6,194 nucleotides of DNA, from contig RFXC01000236.1 of assembly GCA_009921765.1 (NCBI GenBank), positions 1-6,194 on the forward strand, in the 5' to 3' direction. Below are positions 6,123 through 6,194 of the stretch, piece by piece. Source of the DNA: Betaproteobacteria bacterium (GTDB lineage: Bacteria; Pseudomonadota; Gammaproteobacteria; Burkholderiales; Burkholderiaceae). Within the stretch, counting starts at the first letter, position 1. Each line of letters opens with the position of its first letter. A model generated the notes under the pieces. The model was not told the origin of the DNA, made no database searches, and worked only from the letters and a program-made list of their open reading frames with translations. A program made the translations under genes and the position numbers.

Positions 6123-6194
6123 TGGGACCGGTGGGAGTCGCACCCACACGCCGGTTTCCCGGCCGCGGCTTTTAAGGCCGCTGCGTCTGCTGTT
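6123..6194 (-). tRNA. tRNA-Leu (UAA), 5' end beyond the window
   Basis: On the minus strand, the anticodon stem GCGGC/GCCGC encloses loop CTTAAAA, giving anticodon UAA (Leu). A long class-II variable arm follows, stem GCCGG/CCGGC closed by a GAAA tetraloop, as expected for Leu. The T stem GTGGG/CCCAC encloses loop TGCGACT, then the 3' acceptor strand CGGTCCC with discriminator A at 6123. The next bases are TTG, so CCA is not encoded. The 5' acceptor strand (expected GGGACCG) and half the D arm, about 16 nt, lie past 6194. One oddity is G instead of T at position 55 of the T loop. It is convergent with the operon. Confidence 0.88.

Noticed and set aside
5986..6194. tRNA-Leu 3' end as the attachment site of an integrated island carrying the operon
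   Set aside because: The orientation would fit, but there is no integrase, no repeat of the tRNA 3' end in the window, and a core-type DUF155 remnant lies between the tRNA and the operon.

Overview
This GC-rich, plus-strand-coding window reads as a catabolic acyl-CoA operon from an uncertain bacterium, probably a proteobacterium or a deep relative. A minus-strand tRNA-Leu(UAA) sits at its right edge. That tRNA has no encoded CCA, which argues against a typical beta- or gammaproteobacterium, but one tRNA cannot fix the taxonomy.

Layout, left to right: the C-terminal part of a sugar/polyamine/iron-type ABC importer ATPase (1 to about 730); a DUF35 zinc-ribbon/OB-fold protein with no start codon of its own (about 729-1112); a cyclase-family (PF04199, kynurenine-formamidase-like) metal hydrolase (1105-2016); two tandem lipid-transfer-protein/thiolase-like enzymes (2070-3260 and 3270-4436); an intact second DUF35 protein (4433-4828); an acyl-CoA synthetase (4825 to about 5985) that lacks its C-terminal domain; a short in-frame remnant of an RMD1/DUF155-type protein (about 5986-6114); and the tRNA. 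From the first DUF35 reading frame onward, gaps are 53 nt or less and several starts overlap the previous stop, so the middle genes look like one transcript. No promoter or terminator is evident.

Likely job (inference): the importer brings in a substrate, the ligase makes its CoA ester, and the thiolase-fold enzymes with DUF35 partners cleave a C-C bond in an acyl-CoA intermediate. Both thiolase-like proteins carry Tyr where thiolases have the His of GHP, plus a second Tyr 50-51 residues upstream. This resembles the two-tyrosine site of the steroid side-chain aldolase Ltp2, which also works with a DUF35 partner. Retro-aldol cleavage is therefore as plausible as thiolysis. The cyclase-family protein would hydrolyse an amide, ester or ring bond at an unknown step.

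The most unusual features are the two ends. At about 720-735 the ABC ATPase breaks off inside its TOBE domain and runs, one frame out, into the zinc ribbon of the first DUF35 gene. At about 5975-5990 the acyl-CoA synthetase breaks off after its GYLNKP segment and continues in frame into the hydrophobic C-terminus of an unrelated DUF155-type protein. These are either real deletions trimming a decaying cluster or joins made during assembly; the sequence alone cannot say which.
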